Source: Bradyrhizobium sp. B124 (GTDB lineage: Bacteria > Pseudomonadota > Alphaproteobacteria > Rhizobiales > Xanthobacteraceae). Taken from it: DNA of 64,000 nt. Positions 26,427-36,671 of this stretch are shown here, piece after piece. The notes under the pieces were generated by a model. That model did not search any database. It saw nothing but the letters and a program-made list of their open reading frames with translations, and was not told the DNA's origin. The translations under genes were made by a program, and so were the position numbers. Numbering within the stretch: the first letter of the stretch is position 1; every line of letters starts with the position of its first letter. Location of the stretch: contig NZ_CP152413.1 in assembly GCF_038967635.1 (NCBI RefSeq), forward strand, positions 2,170,001 through 2,234,000, written 5' to 3'.

Positions 26427-27190
26427 GGCGGCGATCCGAGGCGACGTTCCAGCGCCGGGGTGACGTGCGTCTCGGTCAGCACGACCGCATCGGAGAACAC
26501 CCGCTGGGTCGCGGAATCCAGCATGTAATACTGGATCCGGACCAGGATCGAGCCGATCAGCCCGGCCAGCGTCGTGTACATCGCGACCGCCATGCCGTCG
26601 CTCATCAGGCCCATCGACGATTTCATCGCGACCTTGTCGGCGGCATCGAGGGAGGCGATCGGCGCCAGCATGATGATGAAGCCGATGATGGTGCCGAGCA
26701 GGCCGAGCTTCATCAGCGTGTCGGACACGAAGGCTCCAAAGCCGTTCGACCCCCGCAGGCGATCGGCCAGCGTCCGCAGCAGCAAGGTCTGGTCGATGCG
26801 GCCCTTGGCTTGCGCATCGGCCTTCTGCACCAGGCTCCTGATGTGATCGGTGACGAGGCCATCAGGCAGGCCGCGTGCATCCGATGCCAACACCTTGGCG
26901 CCATCGGGCGCGGCGAGGATGGCGCGGCAGCCGCGCGCGACCTCGCCTTCCCGCGCAATCGCCCGTGTCCGCCAGAAGCAATGGATGCAGGTGACGATGT
27001 AGAGCACGGCGATGACGCTGGAAATGTAGGTGCGGTCGGAACTGACCATGAGACGGATCAGCCCGTAGCGCCACAGCAGGAAGGCGGCGAACACCGAAAG
27101 GCCGGTGAAGATCATCCAGAGCAGCAGGACGCTGCGCTCCGCCGCATCCGTGCCGGCCGATGCGGCGGCGGCGCCGACCTTGGCATTCAT
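26423..27190 (-). CDS. MotA/TolQ/ExbB-type proton channel protein
   Basis: This 255-residue protein has membrane segments near 20-45 and 50-70, a cytoplasmic domain (~80-150), and the ExbB/TolQ/MotA block KLGLLGTIIGFIIMLAPI ... GMAVAMYTTLAGLIGSI in the C-terminal half. Such proteins form proton-driven motors with ExbD-, TolR- or MotB-like partners. The likely partner is the next gene. The ATG at 27190 (MNAKVGAAAAS) is chosen; longer frames add no coding signal. Confidence 0.82.
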   Translation of the reverse strand: MNAKVGAAAASAGTDAAERSVLLLWMIFTGLSVFAAFLLWRYGLIRLMVSSDRTYISSVIAVLYIVTCIHCFWRTRAIAREGEVARGCRAILAAPDGAKVLASDARGLPDGLVTDHIRSLVQKADAQAKGRIDQTLLLRTLADRLRGSNGFGAFVSDTLMKLGLLGTIIGFIIMLAPIASLDAADKVAMKSSMGLMSDGMAVAMYTTLAGLIGSILVRIQYYMLDSATQRVFSDAVVLTETHVTPALERRLGSPP

Positions 27191-27410
27191 GCTGCATGAG
27201 CTCCCTGTGACGATTGTTCCATGAGGCTCCGCGACGGCCTCACCTCCCGTTAGAGCAGAGCCTGTGGGCGCCGTCCAAAGACATCTGCCCAAGCTTCGTC
27301 GGGCAAATTTCCCGACCTGCATCGTTGCGCATGCTTACACTTGCCGGGAACGGGGTTGCTGTTACGCTTCGCCCCTGTTTCTGGATCGTGCTCCGGCCGT
27401 GGAGTGTCGC

Positions 27411-28781
27411 ATGCGCCTCGTGCTTCAACTGGTCGCCCGCCTGCTCGTCATCGTCGCGCTGTGCCTCGGCGCGGCCACCGTCTGGGCCACGATCGATGCC
27501 TATCGCAGCGTCGATCGCGCCACGTCGGCGTCCGCCGAGCGGGTCTCGCAGGCGCTTGAAGCATTGTACTGGCGCGAATTGCTGCTGCGCAGCAACCGGA
27601 TGCGCGAACAACTGCTGCCGGCGCCGGACTGGCGCACCATCGAAACCATGGGACTGATCGCGCCGGGGATCTGCGTGCAGTTCGAACCGGCCGGCGCCTT
27701 CGAGAAGCCGCTGTGCGGCCAGAGCAAGGGGATCGGCAAGGCGCCGCCGCGCTGGTTCGCGGCAACCGTGCAGACCGTGCTCGGCGATCACGCGACCGTC
27801 GAGCGGCCGATCAGCGCCCGCACTGCCACCGCCGGAACCGTCCGCGCCGTCTCCGATCCGGACGCAGCGATCGCGCTCGCCTGGCAGCACATCCTGGACA
27901 ACATCCACGTCGCGCTGCTGATGGCGCTCGCCATCGCGCTGCTCGCCTCGCTCGCGATCGCGCACACGCTGGCGCCCGCCCACTCCATCGTGTCGGCGCT
28001 GCGGCGCATGGCCGAGGGCGAGTACCGCACGCCGCTGCCGCGCGTCCGCTCGATGGATCTCGCGATGATCGGACGCGCCGTCGGCGATCTCGGCGACCGC
28101 CTCGCGCAGGCCGAGGAGGAACGCACGATGCTGACGCGGCGGCTGCTCGAAATCCGCAGCGACGAACGCCGCGCGCTGGCGCGCGAGCTGCACGACGAGT
28201 TCGGCCAGAATCTCACCGCGATCCTGGCCTTCGCCACCACGATCGAGGCAAGCGCCGGGGACAAATACGCCGCCGGTACCGAAATTGCGCAGGATGCACG
28301 GATGATCTCGCAGGCGACGCGCCGCATCATCGCCTGCCTGCGCGATACGCTGAACCGCCTGCGCCATCCGCCGGCCGAGGAGCTCGGGCTCGAGGCAAGC
28401 CTGGTCGATCTCGTCGACAGCTGGCGATCGCGCTCGACGCAGCCGATGATCCAGCTCGATTTGCAGGGCGATCTGGCCGACATCAGCGGCACGGTCGCCG
28501 CGACTGCCTATCGCATCGCGCAGGAGTGCCTGACCAATGCGCTGCGCCACAGCGCTGCGCGCGAGATCGTGCTGCGGATCGAGCGGCGCACCGGAACCGA
28601 GAACGCGCTCTTGGTGCGGGTCGAGGACGACGGCGGCGGCGATGCCGCCAAGGTGGCGCAGTCGGCGGGCTTCGGCCTCACCGGCGTGAGCGAGCGCGTG
28701 GCCGCGCTCGGCGGTTCGCTGTCGATCGCGGCTGCCCGCCGCGGCCTCTCGGTCGCCGCCACGATCCCGCTTGCCGCCTGA
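27411..28781 (+). CDS. NarL-type sensor histidine kinase
   Basis: This 456-residue inner-membrane kinase has TM1 ~6-26, a periplasmic segment ~27-165, TM2 ~167-186, a HAMP-like linker (HTLAPAHSIVSALRRMAEGEY), and a HisKA_3 box DERRALARELHDEFGQNL with phospho-acceptor His261. The ATPase domain includes ECLTNALRHS and DDGGG. Its response regulator gene follows 1 bp later. The signal sensed is unknown. It is divergent from the ExbB-like operon, with 220 bp between them. Confidence 0.9.
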   Translation: MRLVLQLVARLLVIVALCLGAATVWATIDAYRSVDRATSASAERVSQALEALYWRELLLRSNRMREQLLPAPDWRTIETMGLIAPGICVQFEPAGAFEKPLCGQSKGIGKAPPRWFAATVQTVLGDHATVERPISARTATAGTVRAVSDPDAAIALAWQHILDNIHVALLMALAIALLASLAIAHTLAPAHSIVSALRRMAEGEYRTPLPRVRSMDLAMIGRAVGDLGDRLAQAEEERTMLTRRLLEIRSDERRALARELHDEFGQNLTAILAFATTIEASAGDKYAAGTEIAQDARMISQATRRIIACLRDTLNRLRHPPAEELGLEASLVDLVDSWRSRSTQPMIQLDLQGDLADISGTVAATAYRIAQECLTNALRHSAAREIVLRIERRTGTENALLVRVEDDGGGDAAKVAQSAGFGLTGVSERVAALGGSLSIAAARRGLSVAATIPLAA

Positions 28782-28782
28782 G

Positions 28783-29466
28783 ATGACGACCGCGAAGACG
28801 ATGGCCGCAAAGACAACGAATGTGAAGAGTCGTGGCATCTCGATCCTGCTGGTCGACGATCATCCCGTCGTCCGCCAGGGCTACCGGCGCGTGCTCGAGC
28901 ATCAGGACGATTTCAGCGTGGTCGCCGAGGCCGACAACGCCGCCAACGCCTACCGCGCCTTCAAGTCGCACCAGCCCGATGTAGTGGTGATGGACATCTC
29001 GATGCCCGGCGCGAGCGGACTGGAAGCGATCCGCAACATCCGCGCGCGCGACGCCGACGCTCGCATCCTGGTCTTCAGCATGCACAGCGAGGCCGCGCAG
29101 GTGAAGGCGGCGTTCGGCGCCGGCGCCAGCGGCTTCGTCACCAAGGGCAGCGAGCCGGCAGAGCTGATCGCGGCGATCCGCTCGGTGGCGCGCGGCGAGC
29201 ATGCGATGAGCGACGACGTCGCCCGGGTGCTCGCGCTGGAGAGCCTGGTGCCGTCCAAATCGGCCCTCGACCAGCTCGGCGAGCGGGAGATCGAGATCCT
29301 CCGGCAGTTCGCGGCAGGCCACACCAAGGAGCAGATCGCTGAAAACCTCAACCTCAGCACCAAGACCGTGCAGAACTACCACTATCTGATCAAGGCCAAG
29401 ACCGGCATGCGGACCGACGCCCAGCTGGTCCGCCTGGCCGTCGAATGCGGGCTGGCGAATTTGTAG
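28783..29466 (+). CDS. LuxR/NarL-family response regulator
   Basis: This 227-residue protein has a receiver domain (ISILLVDDHPVV, phospho-acceptor Asp71 in VVVMDISMPG, Lys in GFVTKGS) and a C-terminal LuxR HTH (LGEREIEILRQFAAGHTKEQIAE). It is the cognate regulator of the upstream kinase. The ATG at 28783 is 1 bp after the kinase stop; a later ATG at 28801 is possible. The likely targets include the divergent membrane operon, by position only. Confidence 0.92.
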   Translation: MTTAKTMAAKTTNVKSRGISILLVDDHPVVRQGYRRVLEHQDDFSVVAEADNAANAYRAFKSHQPDVVVMDISMPGASGLEAIRNIRARDADARILVFSMHSEAAQVKAAFGAGASGFVTKGSEPAELIAAIRSVARGEHAMSDDVARVLALESLVPSKSALDQLGEREIEILRQFAAGHTKEQIAENLNLSTKTVQNYHYLIKAKTGMRTDAQLVRLAVECGLANL

Positions 29467-29473
29467 CCGCTTT

Positions 29474-29548
29474 GTAGCCCGGGTGAGCGCAACGACACCC
29501 GGGAGCGGCCGCGAGGCCCCGGATATCGCTGCGCTCATCCGGGCTACG
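29474..29548. repeat. REP-like palindrome, 'GTAGCCCG' family
   Basis: GTAGCCCGGGTGAGCGCAAC and CTGCGCTCATCCGGGCTAC pair across a G+C-rich loop. It lies between the response regulator and purB; another copy lies just after purB. Confidence 0.78.
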
Positions 29549-29630
29549 GCCACCACGCCGGCTATTTTGGCCGGATTTCCGCACTATATTCCTTGTGAGC
29601 GGCCACGCCCCGCTCGATTCGGAGCCCTCG

Positions 29631-30938
<1,308 letters not shown>

Positions 30939-30945
30939 ACATTCT

Positions 30946-31030
30946 GTAGCCCGGATGGAGCGCAAGCGAAATCCGGGAGTCTTGCCGCGGATGCAGACCC
31001 CGGATTGCGCTGCGCTCCATCCGGGCTACG
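30946..31030. repeat. REP-like palindrome, 'GTAGCCCG' family
   Basis: GTAGCCCGGATGGAGCGCAA pairs with TGCGCTCCATCCGGGCTAC. It begins 8 bp after the purB stop and could act as a 3' stabilising structure. Confidence 0.8.
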
Positions 31031-31122
31031 GGCTGCGGATTCGGTGCCATTCCCGCGTGACAAGTCGGCGGGTTAGGCTACGCTGCCCGCCCTACAAAGC
31101 TCACAAGAAACGGACGCTCCCT

Positions 31123-32295
31123 ATGCCCATCGTCAATCGCGTTGCCGCCCTCTCGGATGAAATGGCCGCCTGGCGCCATGACTTCCACGAGAACCCCGAA
31201 CTGCTCTACGAGGTCCACCGCACCGCCGGCATCGTCGCCGACAAGTTGCGCGAGTTCGGCTGCGACGAGGTGGTGACGGGGATCGGGCGCACCGGCGTGG
31301 TCGGCGTGATCCGCGGCCGCAAGTCCGGATCAGGCAAGACCATCGGGCTGCGCGCCGACATGGACGCGCTGCCGATCGCCGAGGCCTCGGGCGTCGCCTA
31401 CGCCTCGAAGATCCCCGGCAAGATGCACGCCTGCGGCCATGACGGCCACACCGCGATGCTGCTGGGCGCTGCGAAATACCTCACCGAGACCCGCAATTTC
31501 GACGGCACCGCGGTCGTGATCTTCCAGCCCGCCGAGGAAGGTGGCGCCGGCGGCAAGGCGATGGTCGACGACGGCTTGATGACCCGCTGGGGCATCCAGG
31601 AGGTCTATGGCCTGCACAACATGCCCGGCCTGCCCGAGGGCTATTTCGCGACCACGCCCGGCCCGATGCTGGCCTCGTCGGACACCTTGAAGATCGTCGT
31701 CCGCGGCAAGGGCGGCCATGCCGGCGCTGCCCCGCACGAGGCGGTCGACAGCGTGCTGATCGGCGCCCAGATCATCAATGCGCTGCAATCGATCGTGTCG
31801 CGCAATGTCGATCCGCTGAAATCGGCGGTCATCTCGATCACCATGTTCGAGGCCGGCGCCGCGTTCAACGTGATCCCGGAGACCGTCACGCTCGGCGGCA
31901 CCGTGCGCACGCTGGATCCCGGCGTTCGCGATCTGGTCGAGCGCCGGATCGGCGAGGTCGCCTCCAACATCGCCAAGGCCTATGGCGGATCGGCAGAGAC
32001 CGACTATGGGCGCATGTATCCGGTGACGCTGAACCATGCGCGCGAGGCCGGCATCGCCGCCGAGGTCGCCCGCGATGTGGCCGGCGCCGACCGTGTCAAC
32101 GACAATCTGGTGCCGGTCATGGGCGCCGAGGATTTCGCGTTCATGCTGGAAGCGCGCCCCGGCGCGTTCGTCTTCCTCGGCATGGGCGACGGCCCGATGT
32201 GCCACCACCCGGCGTACAAGTTCAACGACAACATCCTCGGCCACGGCGCGTCCTACTGGGTGCGGCTGGTCGAGAAGCAGATGCCGGCGGGCTAG
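31123..32295 (+). CDS. M20 family amidohydrolase (hippurate hydrolase-like)
   Basis: This 390-residue peptidase/amidohydrolase has the M20D pattern WRHDFHENPELLYEVHRTA, HACGHDGHTAM, EEGGAGGKAM and HNMPG. These carry the metal-binding His, Cys, Glu and Asp residues of HipO/IAA-amino-acid hydrolases. It cleaves N-acyl amino acids; the substrate is unknown. The ATG at 31123 gives the normal length. No partner gene is nearby. Confidence 0.88.
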   Translation: MPIVNRVAALSDEMAAWRHDFHENPELLYEVHRTAGIVADKLREFGCDEVVTGIGRTGVVGVIRGRKSGSGKTIGLRADMDALPIAEASGVAYASKIPGKMHACGHDGHTAMLLGAAKYLTETRNFDGTAVVIFQPAEEGGAGGKAMVDDGLMTRWGIQEVYGLHNMPGLPEGYFATTPGPMLASSDTLKIVVRGKGGHAGAAPHEAVDSVLIGAQIINALQSIVSRNVDPLKSAVISITMFEAGAAFNVIPETVTLGGTVRTLDPGVRDLVERRIGEVASNIAKAYGGSAETDYGRMYPVTLNHAREAGIAAEVARDVAGADRVNDNLVPVMGAEDFAFMLEARPGAFVFLGMGDGPMCHHPAYKFNDNILGHGASYWVRLVEKQMPAG

Positions 32296-32362
32296 CACCG
32301 CTTGCGTCATTAACGAACGGCGAACGGCCCGGCCGCGATCTGTCGCGGCCGGGCCGCTCACA

Positions 32363-33400
32363 TCACGAACGCGGCTGCTGTTGCGTGGTGCAGTGAATGC
32401 CGCCACCGCCGGCAGCGATGCCGTCGATGTTGAGCTGGATGATCTCCCGGCCCGGATACAGCTCGCGTAACCTCTCGCACGCGTTGCGGTCGGCTGCCGG
32501 GTCGCCGAACTCCGGGGCGATCACCGCACCATTGCAGACATAGAAATTAATATATCCGGCGGCGAAATCGTCCTCATTGCCGTATTTTGGACGGACCGTC
32601 GTTGGACCTGGCAGCTCCACAACCTTCAGGCGTCGACCTCTTGCATCCGTCGACGCGCGCAGCATTTTCAGGTGCTCTCTCGTGACCCCGTAGTCGTCGT
32701 CAAACGACGGGTCCATCTCAAGGCCTGCGACAACAACGCCTGGGCTGGTGAAGCGTGCATAGAAGTCGGTATGGCCGTCGGTGATCTCCTTGCCGGCGAT
32801 GCCGGGCAGCCAGATGATCTTGTCCAGCCCAAGCAGGCGAGACAGCTCGGCTTCGCATTTGTCCTTCGACACACCGGGATTGCGATTTGGGTTGAGGACG
32901 CAGCTCTCGGTGATGATAGCTGTTCCTTCACCGTCGACTTCGATCCCGCCGCCTTCCAGCACCAGATCGGCTTTCAAGAAGGTTGCCTGCGCGGCTCCAG
33001 CCAGATGCTCTGCTACCCTAGCATCACGTGCATAAGGTTGCGGCTTGTTGCCCCAGCCGTTGAAATTGAAACCGACGGCGCCGAGTTGCCCGGCAGGATT
33101 GCTCACAAAGACCGGTCCCGTGTCGCGCAGCCACACATCATCGAGCGGTTGAACGACGAGGCCGACCGAGGGACCGCACAGTCGCGCGGCGATGTGGTAA
33201 TCCTCCTCGCGCACGAGCATCTTCACCGGCTCATAGACCGCGATCGCCTTGGCAACGCTGGCGACATTATTTCTGACGATGGGAAGGAGCTTGGTGCCCC
33301 AGAGCTCCACCTCGGCGCCAAAGGCCATCCAGGTGGCAGCATGCGGGGCGCCTTCGTCTGGCATGCGCCATCGTGTTTGATCTCTTACAGTATCATTCAT
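32363..33400 (-). CDS. Agmatine deiminase family protein
   Basis: This 345-residue guanidine-modifying enzyme has DDVWLRDTGPVFV (~87-99), LEGGGIEVDG, GHTDFYARF, and the catalytic Cys337 in GGGGIHCTTQQQP. These are the key residues of agmatine deiminases/peptidyl-arginine-deiminase-like enzymes. It would convert agmatine to N-carbamoylputrescine. The usual next enzyme, AguB, is not nearby. G+C is visibly lower than in flanking genes (e.g. AAATTAATATATCC), suggesting transfer. GGGAGGGCCT precedes the ATG. Confidence 0.85.
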   Translation of the reverse strand: MNDTVRDQTRWRMPDEGAPHAATWMAFGAEVELWGTKLLPIVRNNVASVAKAIAVYEPVKMLVREEDYHIAARLCGPSVGLVVQPLDDVWLRDTGPVFVSNPAGQLGAVGFNFNGWGNKPQPYARDARVAEHLAGAAQATFLKADLVLEGGGIEVDGEGTAIITESCVLNPNRNPGVSKDKCEAELSRLLGLDKIIWLPGIAGKEITDGHTDFYARFTSPGVVVAGLEMDPSFDDDYGVTREHLKMLRASTDARGRRLKVVELPGPTTVRPKYGNEDDFAAGYINFYVCNGAVIAPEFGDPAADRNACERLRELYPGREIIQLNIDGIAAGGGGIHCTTQQQPRS

Positions 33401-33477
33401 AGGCCCTCCCGCCGAGATAGCCGTTCCATATTCATCGCAAGATTGGCGCAATTCCGCAGCCTTGGCGCGGTGCCGCG

Positions 33478-34050
33478 CTAGCGGGCCTCTTGAGCTCGAT
33501 CGGCCTCGCCCGCCCCCAGCATCCGCGCCGCGACCCGGTCGCGCTTGACGAAATGATGGAAGGCGACCGCGGCGAGGTGCAGCACGATCAGCGCGAGCAG
33601 CACATAGGCGAAGAAGATGTGGCGACCTTCATAGGCATCCGCCGCCGCCTTGTCAGGCGAGGTGATCTGGGGAACGTGGAACAGGCCGAAGAAGCTCGAA
33701 TAATCCTGCGCGCGTGATCCGGAATGCGCCCAGCCCAGCATCGCGACCAGGATGGTGACGGCATAGAGCGCGCCATGGCTGACGTGGGCGGCGATCCGCT
33801 GCCAGGAGGGCATGTCGGCCGGCAGCGCCGGCGTCGGATTGACGCCGCGCCAGAGCAGCCGCAGCACGGTCAGCAGCAGCACCAGATAGCCGATATCGGC
33901 ATGGATCGACCGGTAGAAAAACTTGTCCGCCCGTGCCGGGAAGTGGTTCATCCACCAGCCATAGGCCAGCATGCCGATGATGGTGATGCCCAGCACCCAG
34001 TGGAACGCGCGGGCGAGCGAGCCCCAGCTCGCGGTCGTATTGCGGATCAT
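33478..34050 (-). CDS. Cytochrome b561-type membrane protein
   Basis: This 190-residue protein has four or five membrane segments, with His residues in LARAFHWVLG, SIHADIGYL, HVSHGALYA and LIVLHLAAVAFHHF suited to ligating two b-type haems. It probably carries electrons from quinol. I chose the ATG at 34050 (MIRNTTASWG). A 26-residue longer frame starting upstream is possible but lacks the family N-terminus. Confidence 0.85.
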   Translation of the reverse strand: MIRNTTASWGSLARAFHWVLGITIIGMLAYGWWMNHFPARADKFFYRSIHADIGYLVLLLTVLRLLWRGVNPTPALPADMPSWQRIAAHVSHGALYAVTILVAMLGWAHSGSRAQDYSSFFGLFHVPQITSPDKAAADAYEGRHIFFAYVLLALIVLHLAAVAFHHFVKRDRVAARMLGAGEADRAQEAR

Positions 34051-34222
34051 GGTCGAGTTGCCCCGTTTGGATTTCGCACGTCGCAGCAATAGTTTGCCGT
34101 GATACTTGCAGGGATTGGTCAAGGCCATATGAAATTCCCGGCTTCACCGCCTTTTGTCGGCCGCAGAGGCCGGGTAGCCAAAACAACTGAATGGTAACCC
34201 TGCTTCGGATAGACTTTTCACC

Positions 34223-35020
34223 GTGTCCAGTCCCCCGACCATCCTCATCTTCGATTCCGGCCTCGGCGGCCTCACCGTACTGCGCGAGATCGTTCGGGCC
34301 CGGCCCGACGCGCACTATGTGTATGTCGCCGACGACGCCTTCTTCCCCTATGGCCACCATACCGAGGACGAGATCATCGCCCGGGTGGTACCGCTGGTCG
34401 GCGAGCTGATCGAGGCCCACGCGCCCGATCTCGTCGTAATCGCCTGCAACACGGCATCGACCCTGGTCATGTCGCACCTGCGCGATGCCTATCGCCTGCC
34501 CTTCGTCGGCACGGTGCCGGCGATCAAGCCGGCCTGCGCCTCGTCGAAGACCAGGCGCGTCTCGGTACTCGGCACAAGAGGCACCGTGAAACGGGAATAT
34601 ACCCGCAAGCTGATCTCGGATTTCGCGCAGGGCTGCGAGGTGACGCTGGTCGGCTCCGGTGAGCTCGCTTCGCTCGCCGAAGCCGCGCTCAGCGGCGAGA
34701 AGGTGCGCGACGAGGACATCGTGGCCGAGCTCGCGCCCTGCTTCGTCGGCGACGGCGCCAATGACCCCGCCCGCACCGACACCGTCGTGCTCGCCTGCAC
34801 GCATTATCCGCTGTTGCTGGAACGCCTGACCAGGCTCGCGCCCTGGCCGGTCGACTGGATCGATCCGGCGCCCGCGATCGCCCGCCGCGTCGCCGATTTG
34901 CTCGGCCCGGCCGGCATGGAGAGCGATGAGGCCGGCGCCGAGATGATCTTCACCTCGAAGCGCCCGCACAGACTGACCGAAGCGCTGACGCCCTTCTTCG
35001 GCGGCCGTGTCCCGGCCTGA
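34223..35020 (+). CDS. murI: Glutamate racemase
   Basis: This 265-residue protein has IFDSGLGGLTVL, PYGH, ACNTAST (first catalytic Cys) and VLACTHYPLL (second catalytic Cys). It makes D-glutamate for peptidoglycan. It starts with a GTG. It is divergent from the cytochrome b561 gene and 60 bp upstream of the aldolase. Confidence 0.93.
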   Translation: MSSPPTILIFDSGLGGLTVLREIVRARPDAHYVYVADDAFFPYGHHTEDEIIARVVPLVGELIEAHAPDLVVIACNTASTLVMSHLRDAYRLPFVGTVPAIKPACASSKTRRVSVLGTRGTVKREYTRKLISDFAQGCEVTLVGSGELASLAEAALSGEKVRDEDIVAELAPCFVGDGANDPARTDTVVLACTHYPLLLERLTRLAPWPVDWIDPAPAIARRVADLLGPAGMESDEAGAEMIFTSKRPHRLTEALTPFFGGRVPA

Positions 35021-35080
35021 TCCTTTTCGCCGTCGCCATGTGCTGCTAGCTTCCCCTCGCCTCATCGAGGGAGCACTGCA

Positions 35081-35857
35081 TTGACCTCAGCACCGCTGAC
35101 GCCGCTCAACCGCCTGCGCAAGGCGTGGCGCGACAAGCGCCCGACCTTCGGCGCGATCGCGACCATTCCGAGCATCCAGACCGTGCAGATCATGGCGCAG
35201 TCGCTGGACTGGATCATCGTCGATCTCGAGCATGGCCCGATCGATCTCGGCACCGCGCATGGGATGATCGTGGCCACGTCAGGCACGCCATGCGTGCCGA
35301 TGGTGCGGATCGCCGCCAACGAGCCGCACCTCGCCAAGGCGCCGATGGACATCGGCGCGCTCGGCATCAACTTCCCGATGATCTGCAACCGCGGCGACGC
35401 CGAGAAGGCTGCGCGCAGCGTGCGCTATCCGCCGAAGGGCGACCGGCTCTGGGGCCCGTTCCATGCGCCGTTCCGTTGGGGCGTCTCGATGAACGACTAC
35501 ATGGCGACCGCGGACGACGACATGATCTGCATGATCACGATCGAGCATGTCGATGCCGTCAACCGGATCGACGAGATCATGGCGACACCAGGCATCGACC
35601 TCGCGGTGATCGGGCCCGGCGATCTCGCCACCTCGATCAACAAGCGCGGGCTAGCAGACGATCCCGAAGTGGTCGCGCTGATGCAGCGCGCCGAACAAGG
35701 CATCATGAAGAGCGGCGTGCCGATCGGCGGCGTCGCGCGCACCGCCGAGCAGGCCAATGCGATGATCGAGCGGGGTTACCTCGCGCTCGCGCTCGGCTTC
35801 GACTGGTCGTTGTTCCAGCGCGGCATCGCCGCCGCGTTCGCCGGGATCAAGCGGTAG
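35081..35857 (+). CDS. HpcH/HpaI family aldolase
   Basis: This 258-residue TIM-barrel aldolase has LDWIIVDLEHGPID, the Arg in PMVRIAANE, and MITIEHVDAVNRID with the metal-binding Glu. GPGDLATSI supplies the metal-binding Asp. It should cleave or form 2-keto-3-deoxy acids; the exact substrate is unknown. Its TTG start has GAGGGAG about 7 nt upstream. Confidence 0.88.
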   Translation: MTSAPLTPLNRLRKAWRDKRPTFGAIATIPSIQTVQIMAQSLDWIIVDLEHGPIDLGTAHGMIVATSGTPCVPMVRIAANEPHLAKAPMDIGALGINFPMICNRGDAEKAARSVRYPPKGDRLWGPFHAPFRWGVSMNDYMATADDDMICMITIEHVDAVNRIDEIMATPGIDLAVIGPGDLATSINKRGLADDPEVVALMQRAEQGIMKSGVPIGGVARTAEQANAMIERGYLALALGFDWSLFQRGIAAAFAGIKR

Positions 35858-36164
35858 GCGTGACGCGTGGCTGACCACGCGCTTCGCGCGCTCACCTGCC
35901 GACGAGCGGGTTCCAATCACGTCATCGAGGAGCCACAGCGACGCTCAGCGGCGTGCCTTCAGCATCGTGCCTGTGGGTGAGCACGGCAATTGCCGAAGCA
36001 GCTTGTAAGCCCCGCGTAATCAAGGCCGCGCATGATTCCACGATAGCCTGCGCTATTGGATGAACGGACTAACTAATCCCAATGTCGAAACCGCAGATCA
36101 CACAACGCTTGCTTTCCGCCGCAATTCCGCGCTGCTAGGCTTTCGCGCCTTGGGAGGAAAATGC
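35858..36164. other. Intergenic region, 307 bp
   Basis: GCGTGG-CTGA-CCACGC at 35865-35880 is a short hairpin just after the aldolase stop; there is no T-run. The rest should hold the cupin gene promoter. I see no gene, operator or repeat family member here. Confidence 0.4.
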
Positions 36165-36554
36165 ATGTTCAGGAAGTTGCTGCTTGGTCTTACCGTGATT
36201 GCCTTTGCCGGTGCCGGCGCTGCCTTTGCGCAGCAGAGCGGCATCAAGCGGACACCGCTGCAGAAGGTCGATTTCCCGGCGGGCTACAACACGGTCACGG
36301 CGATTGCCGAGGTTCCAGCGGGGGGTGCGTCGGGTCGTCACAGCCATCCCGGCGCTGAAACCGGCTATGTGCTCGAGGGCGAGCTGGAACTTGTGATCGA
36401 CGGCAAGCCGCCGTTGAAGCTGAAGGCAGGCGATTCCTACCAGATCCCGGAAGGTGCGGTGCACGATGCCAAAACTTCCGGCGACAAGCCGCTCAAGGTG
36501 CTAGGGGTCTACGTGGTCAAGGCCGGCGAGCCCTTGGCCAAACCGGCGCCGTGA
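36165..36554 (+). CDS. Secreted cupin domain protein
   Basis: This 129-residue protein has a signal peptide (MFRKLLLGLTVIAFAGAGAA, cleaved near AFA-Q). A single cupin follows, with GRHSHPGAETGYVLEGELEL and the second motif IPEGAVHDAK. These His and Glu residues are the usual metal ligands. Location is periplasmic; the reaction is unknown. The ATG at 36165 has GGGAGG upstream. Confidence 0.87.
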   Translation: MFRKLLLGLTVIAFAGAGAAFAQQSGIKRTPLQKVDFPAGYNTVTAIAEVPAGGASGRHSHPGAETGYVLEGELELVIDGKPPLKLKAGDSYQIPEGAVHDAKTSGDKPLKVLGVYVVKAGEPLAKPAP

Positions 36555-36671
36555 GCCGAACCTGTTGGCCTCCGACCAGTTGGTTCATGTTGGCTTCAGG
36601 TGCGGCGAGCAACCATCCGCGCTCGCCGGGCTTTTGATTTTTGCCTGATTGCAGGGATATGAACCGAACAG

